Below are positions 9,840 through 21,052 of a stretch of 64,000 nucleotides of DNA, one piece after another. Source of the DNA: Paralithodes platypus (lineage: Eukaryota > Arthropoda > Malacostraca > Decapoda > Lithodidae); the NCBI GenBank assembly GCA_032716605.1, contig CM064509.1, positions 51,539,636 to 51,603,635 on the forward strand. The letters run 5' to 3'. Positions within the stretch are counted from its first letter, which is position 1. The number at the start of each line of letters is the position of its first letter. The translations under genes were made by a program, and so were the position numbers. The notes beneath the pieces were generated by a model, which worked only from the letters and a program-made list of their open reading frames with translations, was not told where the DNA came from and searched no databases.

Positions 9840-11259
9840 GTATATACAGGCCAAACATATACAGTATATACAGGCCAAACATATACAGTATATACAGGCC
9901 AAACATATACAGTATATACAGGCCAAACATATAGAGTATATACAGGCCACACATATACAGCATATACAGGCCAAACATATACAGTATATACAGGCCAAAC
10001 ATATACAGTATATACAGGCCAAACATATACAGTATATACAGGCCAAACATATACAGTATATACAGGCCAAACATATACAGTATATACAGGCCAAACATAT
10101 ACAGTATATACAGGCCAAACATATACAGTATATACAGGCCAAACATATACAGTATATACAGGCCAAACATATACAGTATATACAGGCCAAACATATACAG
10201 TATATACAGGCCAAACATATACAGTATATACAGGCCAAACATATACAGTATATACAGGCCAAACATATACAGTATATACAGGCCAAACATATACAGTATA
10301 TACAGGCCAAACATATACAGTATATACAGGCCAAACATATACAGTATATACAGGCCAAACATATACAGTATATACAGGCCAAACATATACAGTATATACA
10401 GGCCAAACATATACAGTATATACAGGCCAAACATATACAGTATATACAGGCCAAACATATACAGTATATACAGGCCAAACATATACAGTATATACAGGCC
10501 AAACATATACAGTATATACAGGCCAAACATATACAGTATATACAGGCCAAACATATACAGTATATACAGGCCAAACATATACAGTATATACAGGCCAAAC
10601 ATATACAGTATATACAGGCCAAACATATACAGTATATACAGGCCAAACATATACAGTATATACAGGCCAAACATATATATACAGGCCAAACATATACAGT
10701 ATATACAGGCCAAACATATACAGTATATACAGGCCAAACATATACAGTATATACAGGCCAAACATATACAGTATATACAGGCCAAACATATACAGTATAT
10801 ACAGGCCAAACATATACAGTATATACAGGCCAAACATATACAGTATATACAGGCCAAACATATACAGTATATACAGGCCAAACATATACAGTATATACAG
10901 GCCAAACATATACAGTATATACAGGCCAAACATATACAGTATATACAGGCCAAACATATACAGTATATACAGGCCAAACATATACAGTATATACAGGCCA
11001 AACATATACAGTATATACAGGCCAAACATATACAGTATATACAGGCCAAACATATACAGTATATACAGGCCAAACATATACAGTATATACAGGCCAAACA
11101 TATACAGTATATACAGGCCAAACATATACAGTATATACAGGCCAAACATATACAGTATATACAGGCCAAACATATACAGTATATACAGGCCAAACATATA
11201 CAGTATATACAGGCCAAACATATACAGTATATACAGGCTAAACATATACAGTATATACA
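9840..11259 (+). repeat. 24-bp satellite array, about 59 units
   Basis: The unit is TATACAGGCCAAACATATAC plus AGTA (24 bp). Units are nearly identical. Sequence variants cluster in the first six units and in the last one, and a single 5-bp deletion at about 10674 shifts the phase once. Because 24 is a multiple of three and the unit lacks stops in several frames, long artefactual open frames occur on both strands. Such uniformity implies recent amplification or active homogenisation. Confidence 0.98.
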
Positions 11260-11481
11260 TTCATTGCTAGAAGAGTACATAAGACATTAACGTAAGCTAA
11301 AATTATACACACTATATAACACAAAATCACAAAATTATGAAAAGTATAATCTAAATAATCAAATAAACTAAATAATCAGTAACAAAGCAGATGACAAGAA
11401 TGTATAGTTGTATCTGTAAATGAAAGGAATTTTATATAAATGAACAAATAATGAGGACGACAGACGAAACAGTAATATTAA
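11260..11481. other. AT-rich spacer
   Basis: Spacer between the satellite and the MITE; no feature seen. Confidence 0.4.
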
Positions 11482-11810
11482 GGGGCAATGGGTCTAATTA
11501 TCAGTCTATATATTTTGTTCGTATTTCCTCTCTATACCTCCATCAAACTTTAAACAAAAGACAAGATATAAATGTGTGCATTTTTCAGTAGAAAAATGTC
11601 CCGACCAATGGCCGATTCCTCCTAAATTACAGGCTCGCTATTGCTCGCCAGGAAAAATTATAGACTTAAATGGCACGAAATGTTTTGATATTGACAAATA
11701 AATGGGGCGAAAGGTCTTAAAATCACCGAACTGATGGAGAGAACGTCTTAAAATCTGAAAAGTGGGGCTAAACTTGAAGGAGAACGGAGTAAACAAAAAC
11801 AAAAATCCCC
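11482..11810 (-). mobile_element. TTAA-flanked MITE (GGGGAG family), copy 2
   Basis: Bounded by TTAA (11478-11481) followed by GGGGCAATGG, and by AAAATCCCC then TTAT (11811-11814). Compared with the copy at 15323 it is reversed. It contains the family blocks TACAGGCTCGCTATTGCTCG and TTTTTCAGTAGAAAAATGTC. Non-coding. Confidence 0.8.
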
Positions 11811-11832
11811 TTATAGACCAGTCAAAGTAGGG

Positions 11833-12028
11833 CTGGACTTAGAACAAATTGCAATAGAAGGTTTTTTGGCTTTAACTTGTTTATTAGGTCCCTCTGATGA
11901 ACATATAAAAAGTCTCCAACTTTTGGACACCGGGAAAGTGGTTAATTTGCATAAATTCAAGATGGCCGCCGTCCAAAGCTTCAATTTACAGATAACTTTT
12001 TTCTGGTTGCTCCTAGACCCTATAAATG
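11833..12028 (+). repeat. Left 196-bp terminal inverted repeat
   Basis: Reverse complement of 14062-14257. It includes TTAACTTGTTTATTAGGTCC and an AAGATGGCCGCC motif. The inner end is CCCTATAAATG, placing a TATAAA-like string directly over the start codon. Confidence 0.92.
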
Positions 12029-13795
12029 GAAGCAGAACAAAGAAAGATAGTCAGGGCTGCGGCACGGTTGATCAAAGCAGATATAAAGAACATTGATACT
12101 TGTAGAGATTTCTATCCAGATCCTTCTGAACTCCGGTCGCTGGAAAAGAATGTGGCGTACGTTCCGCAGTCCCTTCGTATATTGCTGCAAGAGACGTTCA
12201 GTGGCAAGTCATGTGATCTTGAAGTTGCATCAATTGGACAAAGTATCGTGCAACTTACCAGACCAAGGGCCATTGTAGCACCCATTCAGTATGGATTGGC
12301 GGTTCAAATGCACCAGCACTTTGGTTCCCGCTTTCTTGTGGACAGTTTACACAGCCACGGCTTCTGTCTGCCTTACGCAGAAGTTTTGAGGTTTTCGAAG
12401 TGTGCTGCCAATTTCAGGGGCACCAACATATCCACTGCAGGCAGGTTTGGACAGTTCGTTGCAGACAATGTTGATCACAACTTGCGTACGCTTGATGGGC
12501 GAGGAACATACCATGGTATGGGTATAATTGTTGCTGTCACCCCTGAAGCACAGCTAGGAGATGAGATAGCTGCTGTTGTTCCCAAGTCGTCATTGGAATC
12601 ATTTGAGGAAGAAAGGACTGTGACCCATGTTCTGGATGGTGGTTCCTTATTGCAAAGGATTCCATGGAAGAAGGGTGACACATTTGAGGACATTGCAAGC
12701 ATGTACATGAAGCATGTTTCCAAAAACTTTCTCAACCCGGTGGTTGTATTCGACGGTTATAAATCAGGACCTACTACCAAGGACATGACACACAATCGAC
12801 GATCAAAAGGAGTCTTTGGTCAAAAGGTGATGTTCACTCCAACCATGCCCCTTCGGTCAAAAAAGGAAAACTTCTTGTCAAACTCGGACAATAAGCAAAA
12901 CTTCATTGACTTATTGTGTGAAACATTCAAGGCAAATGGAATTGACTGTGTCAATGCGCCAGCAGATGCAGATGTCATGATTGCGAAGAAGGGAATTGAG
13001 CATGCAAGGGAAACCGTGACATATGTGATAGGTGAGGACACAGACTTGTTGGTGCTGTTGTGTCATTATGCGGAACGAGGGATGAATGATTTGTACTTCA
13101 AGTCGAGCAAGGAAGGTGGGAAATGTTGGCATATTAACTCAGTAGCAGAAGCTCTCGGTGAAAGCATCTGTCGTGTCCTGCCAGTTGTCCATGCACTCTG
13201 TGGATGTGACACAACCTCACGACTGTATGGTATTGGTAAAGGGGCTGCCTTGAGGAAAGTGAGGGAAGACAACGGTTTCTTGAAATGTATAGAAGCATTC
13301 TGTTGCCAAAGTGGAAGTAAAGACGCGATATCATCAGCTGGTGAAAAGGCCTTGGTTTATTTGTACGGGGGAAAAGGAAATGACACCCTTGACGGACTGC
13401 GAAAGACAAAGTTTTGCAACAAGGTGGCAAAAAGTTCAACTACCGTTGAAGTTCACAGCCTTCCCCCAACAACCGATGCAGCCAAATACCACTCGTTCCG
13501 AGTTTATTGTCAGGTCCAGGAATGGATGGGGAACTGTGTGGACCCCGAGAAATGGGGCTGGTGTCTGCGGAAGGGACAGCTTGAACCGAAGACGATGGAT
13601 TCGCCAGTGGCTCCTGATTCACTACTGAAATTGGTCAGATGTCAGTGTAAGGGCAACTGTGACACTCAACGCTGTAGTTGCAAACGGAATGAGCTTGAAT
13701 GTTCCAGTGCATGTGGTCAATGTAAAGGACTCTGTCAAAATAGCAAATTTGATGCAAGCACCGATGATCCAAGTGAATACGAACTCCTATCATGA
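12026..13795 (+). CDS. XPG/FEN1-like nuclease with C-terminal CXC domain, 589 aa
   Basis: An intact 589-residue frame starting at ATG 12026 in TATAAATGG. The middle reads like a PIN/XPG-fold 5' nuclease: VVVFDGY (239-245), then an I-region APADADVMIAKKG (311-323) resembling the EAxA block, VIGEDTDLLVLL (334-345) resembling the SxDSD block, and LCGCDTTSRLYGIGKG (391-406) resembling the glycine-rich helix-two-turn-helix entry GxDY...GIG. These supply the acidic residues D243, D314, D316, D338, D340 and D395. Residues 539-570 hold nine cysteines (C-x-C-x3-C-x4-C-x-C-x6-C-x3-C-x2-C-x3-C). Nine cysteines is also the count in the zinc-binding CXC domain of MSL2, which binds DNA. The N-terminal 230 residues, with LDGRGTYHGMG at 156-166, are conserved in unnamed invertebrate proteins I have seen, but have no known role. 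Inferred job: structure-specific DNA cleavage for the element that carries it. A domesticated host gene is less likely, given the TIR frame. Confidence 0.8.
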   Translation: MEAEQRKIVRAAARLIKADIKNIDTCRDFYPDPSELRSLEKNVAYVPQSLRILLQETFSGKSCDLEVASIGQSIVQLTRPRAIVAPIQYGLAVQMHQHFGSRFLVDSLHSHGFCLPYAEVLRFSKCAANFRGTNISTAGRFGQFVADNVDHNLRTLDGRGTYHGMGIIVAVTPEAQLGDEIAAVVPKSSLESFEEERTVTHVLDGGSLLQRIPWKKGDTFEDIASMYMKHVSKNFLNPVVVFDGYKSGPTTKDMTHNRRSKGVFGQKVMFTPTMPLRSKKENFLSNSDNKQNFIDLLCETFKANGIDCVNAPADADVMIAKKGIEHARETVTYVIGEDTDLLVLLCHYAERGMNDLYFKSSKEGGKCWHINSVAEALGESICRVLPVVHALCGCDTTSRLYGIGKGAALRKVREDNGFLKCIEAFCCQSGSKDAISSAGEKALVYLYGGKGNDTLDGLRKTKFCNKVAKSSTTVEVHSLPPTTDAAKYHSFRVYCQVQEWMGNCVDPEKWGWCLRKGQLEPKTMDSPVAPDSLLKLVRCQCKGNCDTQRCSCKRNELECSSACGQCKGLCQNSKFDASTDDPSEYELLS

Positions 13796-13960
13796 ATTAC
13801 ATAATTGGCTCTGAATGACGTCATACTACGTCATGTTTTTTTGTTTTTTTTTTTATAAAAAAGAGGGACAACAGGTCAAAAAACCCATACAAGCACAAAG
13901 TGCCTGTGTCACCCCTTGTGAAAGAGACAGTTCAGCCTGTCTGTAAGGTTTTTCGGCTGT

Positions 13961-14048
13961 AAATTAACCACTTTCCAGGTGTCCAAAAGTTGGATACTTT
14001 TTATATGTTCATCAGAGGGACCTAATAAACAAGTTAAAGCCAAAAAAC
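13961..14048 (+). repeat. Internal partial copy of the right TIR
   Basis: A direct repeat of 14141-14229 (AAATTAACCACTTTCC through AAGTTAAAGCCAAAAAAC), differing at a few bases. It may be an older end left by a second transposition or recombination event. Confidence 0.85.
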
Positions 14049-14061
14049 GTTGTTTGTAATA

Positions 14062-14257
14062 CATTTATAGGGTCTAGGAGCAACCAGAAAAAAGTTATCT
14101 GTAAATTGAAGCTTTGGACGGCGGCCATCTTGAATTTATGCAAATTAACCACTTTCCCAGTGTCCAAAAGTTGGAGACTTTTTATATGTTCATCAGAGGG
14201 ACCTAATAAACAAGTTAAAGCCAAAAAACCTTCTATTGCAATTTGTTCTAGGTCCAG
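14062..14257 (-). repeat. Right 196-bp terminal inverted repeat
   Basis: Inverted copy of 11833-12028, near-identical throughout. Confidence 0.92.
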
Positions 14258-15322
14258 TTAAATGATTGCTAGATTTACTGGACTATTAAGAAGACTATGA
14301 GAGAGGTTCGTGTACATCTCCTGCCTGGTACCGTCTCAGGGGCCTTCTATATTCTGACTGCAGCTGCGGTAAATAACACACCCGTAGCGGCCGTTAAGGG
14401 ACGGGATACTTTGCTGCTGCCCATCATTAATACTACCTTATTATTCCTCCACTAATGCTGACCGATTAAGGAAAGATTAATTATGTATTACTCACGGTAT
14501 TTAAAATTCAACCCCCACCCCACCCCACCCCCACCACTCCCTTCCCCTCTACCTCTCTTTCAATCTTCACCATCTCTCTCTCTCTCTCTCTTGCAATCCC
14601 CCCCCCCTCTCTCTCTCTCTCTATCTCTCTTTCTCATCTCTAACTGCAATCATAACATATTATTGTTGTTTGTTGAAATACAATATACACAGTTATAAAC
14701 AACTCCAGAAACACCCAGTAGGGGAAGAATTGGCGCGGGAGAATACCGAAGACACGAAATAATAGTGCCATAAAGTTAGTAATGCCTCAATATATAACAA
14801 ATCATCACACAGTCCCAAGTATTATTGACTTCACCTCACGTTATAATACTTTCATAATAAAGTTGTTTTATGATAACAGGTTGGGTGTCCCTTCTCGAGC
14901 CGTAAAATACCTTATAGACAACATCATGTCGGTTTTCAAAATCGACTCTTATCTTCAAAAGCACTTCCACACCATCTTACCCCTCATTTTCAGTAACTAT
15001 AGTATATGTAGTAAAGTTAAATGTACTGGAGAGAGAGAGAGAGAGAGAGTGAGTAGACATAAGTCTTAGCAAACGAATATTATAGACATCTATATAGTCC
15101 AACGGATACGCCAATACCTGCTTGAGTTTCTTATTGATTGTCAGTGACGTGAAAAATAAATGGATACAGTTTTACACTCATATTCTTAAAGGTTTGTTTT
15201 ATTAAATAAACATAATGAGTTTACATTTATGTGGGATTCGAATCGATCGTATTTTACGAACCTCGTTTGCAGGCAAGTGACCAGTATATTGCCACGGGCC
15301 CTCCTCTTTTTGTTGTTCTTAA
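14258..15322. other. Low-complexity and unassigned DNA
   Basis: Holds C-rich and (TC)n tracts (14510-14640) and a (GA)n run (15030-15049). No gene supported. Confidence 0.5.
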
Positions 15323-15639
15323 GGGGAGATCTCCACTTGAGGGATTTTTTTCTTGACCCCTTTCTCCCTCATGTTTAGCCCCATTGCTTTTGTTATTTTA
15401 AGACATTCGCACCATAATTAAGAACTTTCGCCCCATTTCTGTCAATTTTAAGACCTTTCATGCAATTTAGGTGTCGATGTTTTTCTGGCGAGCCATAGCG
15501 AGCCTGTAATTTAAGAGGAACCGGCCTTTGGCCGGGAAATTTCTCTACCGAAAAATGTACACATTTATCTTGAAAGGGGGCCTAGAGGGTGACATTTTAA
15601 GCTTGATGGAGGTCTAGGGAACTAACTAAAAACCTCCCC
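15323..15639 (+). mobile_element. TTAA-flanked MITE (GGGGAG family), best copy
   Basis: A perfect TTAA duplication (15319-15322, 15640-15643) encloses 317 bp that starts GGGGAGATCTCC and ends AACCTCCCC. TTAA targets fit piggyBac or Kolobok-type transposition. The TIR beginning GGGGAG rather than the usual CCC start leaves the superfamily open. The element also has a self-complementary core, CCGGCCTTTGGCCGG (15522-15536). Confidence 0.88.
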
Positions 15640-15643
15640 TTAA

Positions 15644-16622
15644 TTTAGTGGAAAAATAAAAATCTTAAAAGAGTGAGGTGAACGGGATCACTTGGCTTAT
15701 ACAACAATTAATATCACTGTACCTGATATAGCTATATATATATTTCATTCTGCCTGGATCAAACTTGGCAAACCCAATTAACTTCAATCTAGCTAAAGAT
15801 AATTTACCGTACGTTCCTAGAAATCCACCAACCTCACTCAACTCCAATTGACCTCAAACACATGTTATCTTAATAAACCTCACTTAGCCCAAATCAACCC
15901 CTCTCGGCCTCTATCAGCTTCAGTCATTCTCATTCGATTCCAGGGCAAGTTATATCGACCTTAACCAACCTTGCTATACCTCAAGTAAATTCAAGTAATC
16001 TATAGCTTATTCGCCTTAATCAACCTCTTGCGATGTCATAATTTATTACTTCACTGACTCTACATCACTTAGTATACCTCATACACTCTACCTCACTTAT
16101 TCTACCTTACTCACCCTAAATCATTCATTTTATCTCACTCACTCTTCATTACTCACTTTACCTCACTCTGCCATAGCTTAGAGATGGTTGAGGTGGGCCA
16201 CGAGTGTTTCCATTGCGTCCAGTGTTTCTTGCATTATCAACAGTTCTAGATATTATCGGCACAATGTTTAATGTATTGTTTATTGGGATTAACTTGGACC
16301 TTCCCCTGACCCATTCCAATCACATTATTGTATTTCGAATCAAAGGGCCATGATCAGCAGATCCTATTACCTCTGAAGCTTACTTCAAGGAAAACAAATG
16401 TATAGCCAACTGTCATGTTTTCCATATAAAATTCAATTAAAGACAATTATATATTAATTACACTAGCCTTGATAGTATTTATTTTCAGTGCATCAACATT
16501 TCATATCACTTACAAACTACAATTTTAGTCATTCAATTTGTGTGACAGAGATGATTTACAGTCTGCCCATGGTCACTTCAACTCCAGACCATAATCTACA
16601 CTAGATTTACCTATTCCAACCT
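15644..16622. other. Unassigned DNA
   Basis: 15820-16180 is rich in short CCTCA/CTCACT motifs without a clean unit. No gene seen. Confidence 0.4.
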
Positions 16623-17172
16623 ACAGTATACTGTACATTATATACAGTATACTGTACATTATATACAGTATACTGTACATTATATACAGTATACTGTACA
16701 TTATATACAGTATACTGTACATTATATACAGTATACTGTACATTATATACAGTATACTGTACATTATATACAGTATACTGTACATTATATACAGTATACT
16801 GTACATTATGTACAGTATACTGTACATTATATACAGTATACTGTACATTATATACAGTATACTGTACATTATGTACAGTATACTGTACATTATGTACAGT
16901 ATACTGTACATTATATACAGTATACTGTACATTATATACAGTATACTGTACATTATACAGTATTGTACATTATATACAGTATACTGTACATTATATACAG
17001 TATACTGTACATTATGTACAGTATACTGTACATTATATACAGTATACTGTACATTATATACAGTATACGGTACATTATATACAGTATACTGTACATTATA
17101 TACAGTATACTGTACATTATATACAGTATACTGTACATTATATACAGTATACTGTACATTATATACAGTATA
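16623..17172 (+). repeat. 21-bp palindromic satellite, about 26 units
   Basis: The unit is ACTGTACATTATATACAGTA plus T. Each unit contains the perfect 14-bp palindrome TACAGTATACTGTA. Some units have TGTACA in place of TATACA, which extends the palindrome. One short irregular unit lies at 16955-16970. Unit length is a multiple of three, so the open frames are artefacts. Confidence 0.98.
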
Positions 17173-18229
17173 ACCTAATCTAGCCTAATAAGACTAACCA
17201 AGCACTAACTTAGTCTAATATAACTTACCATAATCAATAATCGGAAAGAGATTGATATGACAGGGACTAAAGTGACTACGTGCATAGAAGATGTTTGACC
17301 TCTGTATTCAAGTAGATCTCTTACGGTCGTAGTCCGGAACAAGGAATATGAGCAAGGTTCTCAATATTAGGAATTACAAATAAAACGGCCAACCCAAGCG
17401 GAAGAAAACATCAGTAATCCTTTAGCAAAGCATGAAGACTTGTTTTCATTTTATTTGGGTTGATATTTAACATTTTACTCGACTACCCCTGTGGGTAAGG
17501 GGGCCTTCACATTTAGTGGAGGACACTGAATATGCCTCACCCATCATACTGCGTAAAGTACAAGGTGACTAAGAGGAAGGATGGTGCATGTGTGGACCAT
17601 TGAGCATCTTATGCAATAATGTATTGTTATGGTACTGTCTTGTTAATGCACTCTTCAGGCTGGTGTGGTTACAGATCCTGCAGGTGCTGCATGGGACTGT
17701 GTCAATTCTTGTTGAGGAACGGTTAGTATTATGCCAATATCCGCCGGAGTAAGCTACACGTGAACCGCTGATAGGCAACCCCATCTGACCTATTACAATG
17801 TATTGGAAAGATATATCAAACCACTGTATGCAAGTATGCATTAGGAAGAATCCATAAGGGATAGTGGTTTAATTGAAATACCTTGTAACCCATCTTTTTA
17901 GCGGTATTTCGTAAACTTAATAACATCGGTTAATGGTAACCAACATAAAAGGAATTATGGCGTCATTGTTTAAAAGAGTTAATCACCGCTCAAAATATTA
18001 TGAATACTTTCTTGACATTCCTCATACGAGCCATCAAGGATCCTCGAAGAGGAATGGTGTCACCAATCATTCGTTAAACAGTAGCCCATTAGTCATGTTG
18101 GTTGGCTATTGTGGTGTTTATTGTTAATTATTATGGAGTTTTACTTGTTGTTATTTTTTTTCGAGCAATTTACATTTGGTTTGCCCCCTAGAAAAACAAA
18201 CACTGTTTCAAACTAAAATAAACGTCCTT
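17173..18229. other. Unassigned DNA
   Basis: No supported gene. A 90-codon minus-strand frame (17841-17569) has CSTCRIC spacing but no family match that I know. Confidence 0.35.
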
Positions 18230-18415
18230 AATACACACCTTCAAACTAAATTGTTCCCGGTCAGAGGCCGGTTTCTCCTAGACTGCAAGCTCGCTATATC
18301 CTGCCCAGAAACAATCGAAACCTGATTCAATCGATACTTTTTATTATCGCCTAAATAATGGAGAAAAATTTGTATAATCGCCTAACTAACAGGGTGACAC
18401 AGAGGGAGGGGTGGT
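18230..18415 (-). mobile_element. GGGGAG-family MITE fragment, copy 4
   Basis: It contains the core GAGGCCGGTTTCTCCTAGAC followed by a TGCAAGCTCGCTAT block, shared with the copies at 11482 and 15323. Both termini are lost. Confidence 0.6.
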
Positions 18416-19773
18416 GTTAATCAAGACCAGACTGTGTTAGACAGAGTTATTGTTGTTGTTGTTGTTCCCCAAGCTGCCTGGCCGAACAGCCCCAAGGCCC
18501 CGAGCAGGCCAAGGCCACAACCGTGCGCCCCCACAGAACCCTCACTGCCGACCACAACAAAGCCTGGGTGACCGAAGCCACTCCATGGCGGGGAGCTGAG
18601 GAGGGTGCGGAAACGCACAGGAAACCAAAGCCCCACCCAGGGCCCTGTGCCCCTCAGCAATTATGAAAAGAAAGTTGAGGGGCAAAGGAAAACAAAATTG
18701 ACGCTTTGGCTTCCAATCTAGGTAGACTGGGAGGTCAATCCACGGAAGAGACACCGTCACTTGAGATCTAGAAAATATAAAAGTAAAAGAAACAGTCAGA
18801 GTAAGCTATGGGTATGGCAGAGATCGCTCAGTTCTCACTCTGATAGACCAGCCCATCACCATAAGACAGAGTTATGACTATTACTGGAACACCGGCCACT
18901 TCTGTTGCCACTCTTGACGAAATTAGGAGCCTATGGGGAACTGTGGTGCAGGGCTTTAATTAGTAGGTGGGACGTCCTTTGGTATCGGGGTGTAGGGGTG
19001 GGGAGAAGGAGGAGAGATACAAAGGACTTACAAACTGCAGCAGAATTATTGATCCTAACGGAGCAGTTTGGATATCTATTCTGCTAAGCTTAGTAACTAC
19101 TAGGTAGAGAAAAGGATAATAAAGCAGATGCTTCCCCACCCACCACTCCCTTCTACTTACGCTGGCGTGGAAACAGTTGGAAAAGATACCATGCAGTACA
19201 GAAAAACTGGCATGGAATTTCGGATAGGATGGGATGAAAGGAGATTGTTTTGTAGTCTATGCTAAACTAGGATCCAGGAAAAACAAAACATGGTTTTGGC
19301 CATGGGTCAAAAGGTATGCAGAAGTTTGATTTGCATTGCGATGTGTGATGTTTTTAATTACGAGATATTCTGAAAGAAATAACGTTAATTGAAGGTTAGT
19401 GGCGGAGTACAGTATTTATTTAGACGTTTCTTGAAAGTGTCAACTGAATCACAGTTCACAATGTTTGAAGGTATTCTGTCGCTAGACATTTTTATCTCCA
19501 AGTTTCATATCTTTATCCACATTTGAACGTTGAGTGCTATTCACTGAGTAGTCTTTGTGAACGTTGTTACTACCGATGTGTAATCATTTGTATTTTTCAA
19601 TGTTGAACTTCATTTGCCGTTTGTTCTGCCCAGTTAACTAAAGTATTTAGCTCACCTTGTAATGGTTGCCATTACTTATTAGTAATTTTGGTGTCATCTG
19701 CAAACTACCAAAGTCAAGATAATTGGTCAATATTTGCCTGCAGATGACTTGCAATAATGCCTGGTGATGACTT
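18416..19773. other. Unassigned DNA with a GC-rich island
   Basis: 18440-18780 is markedly GC-rich, next to a (GTT)n run. It may be an unclassified repeat. No coding case could be made; the rest is AT-rich and blank. Confidence 0.35.
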
Positions 19774-19838
19774 GCGTAGTGGTTAATGCACTGGATTTCG
19801 GTGTGAGTATCCTAGGTTCGAGTCCTGGGAGTGCTACA
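19774..19838 (+). mobile_element. tRNA-like SINE head
   Basis: Box A-like GCGTAGTGGTTAATGCA and box B AGGTTCGAGTCCTGGG are spaced as in a tRNA, with a poor cloverleaf. Probably the head of a degraded SINE rather than a working tRNA. Confidence 0.6.
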
Positions 19839-20573
19839 CGTGTTCATAAATTTCATTGATTTCATTAATTAGTTAGGTTTATTTGTAAGTTAATTTGTTG
19901 GTTGGTGATATTACTTTCTCACCTTCCACATACTTCCTATTGCTCCGAAAACTTTCCTTCCTTCACATACTCTCTGTTTTACCTCCATTTCCATACCTCC
20001 ATTCCATGTTTGTTAACTCCGCTTTCCGATTATCTACGACTGTTTCTTTGCTTTCATTTTCTTTATTTTAGTAAATGCTAGTAATTAAATGAGACAATCC
20101 CATGATCGCTCGAGCTAAACTCAGGTACGATTATAACGGTATTTACCAGACTCTCATTTGTAGTTAGAATATTATACAGGATATTGTTACCCCTTGTTGG
20201 GTGTTCTGCATGTTGATAAAGGCACTTTCTTGAAGATTTGCATATAGATGGAATTCTTGAGAGAGCTCTTAACGGTTCGCCCCTTTTCATCTATGGTAAA
20301 ATAAATTTGCCAAAAAGGACAAAACTACCTAACAACGTATTTCTGCTTTTTGTTTCTTAAAACTTCTCGTCTGTATCTGATGATTATACTGGAAGTCGAT
20401 ACATGAAGCCAATTGTTATTTTACGTGTTTGATTAATTATTTGAGCATAATTAGCGTCCATATTGTTGACTGAAGGAAATATAATTATCTTGGTAATAGA
20501 TATTCCGACAAAGAATCTTGATTTGTCGTATTAATCCGTGATTCTGAAATGTCAATTATATCACAGTCCTCCA
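19839..20573. other. Unassigned DNA
   Basis: No gene. The minus strand at 20120-20290 weakly resembles LINE endonuclease text (SSSDHGIVSFN), possibly a fossil. Confidence 0.3.
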
Positions 20574-21052
20574 GGTGTGGCGGAGTGGTCTTTTCACTGG
20601 ACTGGTAATCCAATGGACCCGGGTCGAATCCCAATATGTTAATGGGAAGATATTATTTGGATGGAATTTGTGCTGTACCTAGTATCAGTGCATTACCACA
20701 GCACACCGAAATTCCAAATAAATACCCTCATTGTTCCCTGATTAAATAGCATTATATGAATATTCCCATATTCAAAATATGTTAGAGGGGGTCAATGCCT
20801 AGTGAGTTAATTGCTCAATAGGTGGCGTTCTGTGAGTGAGGGTCCGAGCCTGGGGGATGAGACTGTGAAGCACAGAGGCGGAGCAGCTTCAGAGGTGGAG
20901 TTGCTTCGAGCCGTGAAGCTTCGCATGTCTCACTCCCTAAACTGGAGCAAGACCTCACGGGCCTCACCGTGTTCAGCGGTAGAGTGTAAAGGCTTTCAGC
21001 CTATGCCCGAGAGGGAGTAGTTGGAATATAGAAAAAAAAAAAAAAAAAAAAA
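20574..21052 (+). mobile_element. tRNA-derived SINE, copy 2
   Basis: Full-length partner of the copy at 6651-7132. It has a tRNA-like head (20574-20640), the same body, and a longer uninterrupted A tail of about 20. The head has lost one base in the B box (GGGTCGAATCC) and carries CCAAT in place of CCGGT in the anticodon stem. The pure tail suggests it is the younger copy. Confidence 0.9.

Larger units (their letters stand above)
11833..14257 (+). mobile_element. TIR element carrying one XPG-like nuclease gene
   Basis: Two 196-bp inverted repeats (11833-12028 and 14062-14257) bracket a single intact gene. They are close to identical, and the outermost 20 bases differ at one position (CTGGACTTAGAACAAATTGC against CTGGACCTAGAACAAATTGC). 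The left repeat ends on the gene's ATG, so the inverted repeat itself supplies the promoter and start context. A partial third copy of TIR sequence lies inside the right end (13961-14048). I could not identify a convincing target-site duplication; the flanks are GTAGGG and TTAAAT. There is no second ORF and no DDE transposase. The intact frame in this otherwise decayed window suggests a young insertion. Possible link: Academ transposons are the DNA transposon group I know to carry an XPG-like domain. Confidence 0.85.

Noticed and set aside
9778..11280. Open frames of 280-500 codons on both strands
   Set aside because: They are the 24-bp satellite read in several frames; unit length is a multiple of three and no unit has a stop in those frames.
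11893..11940. Hammerhead core CTGATGA in the left TIR
   Set aside because: No GAAA at the required place and no stem I pairing.
16621..17178. Repeat-peptide frames (MYSILYI)n
   Set aside because: Artefact of the 21-bp satellite.
17569..17841. Possible small gene with CxxCxxC text
   Set aside because: No family match, no splice support, no composition shift.
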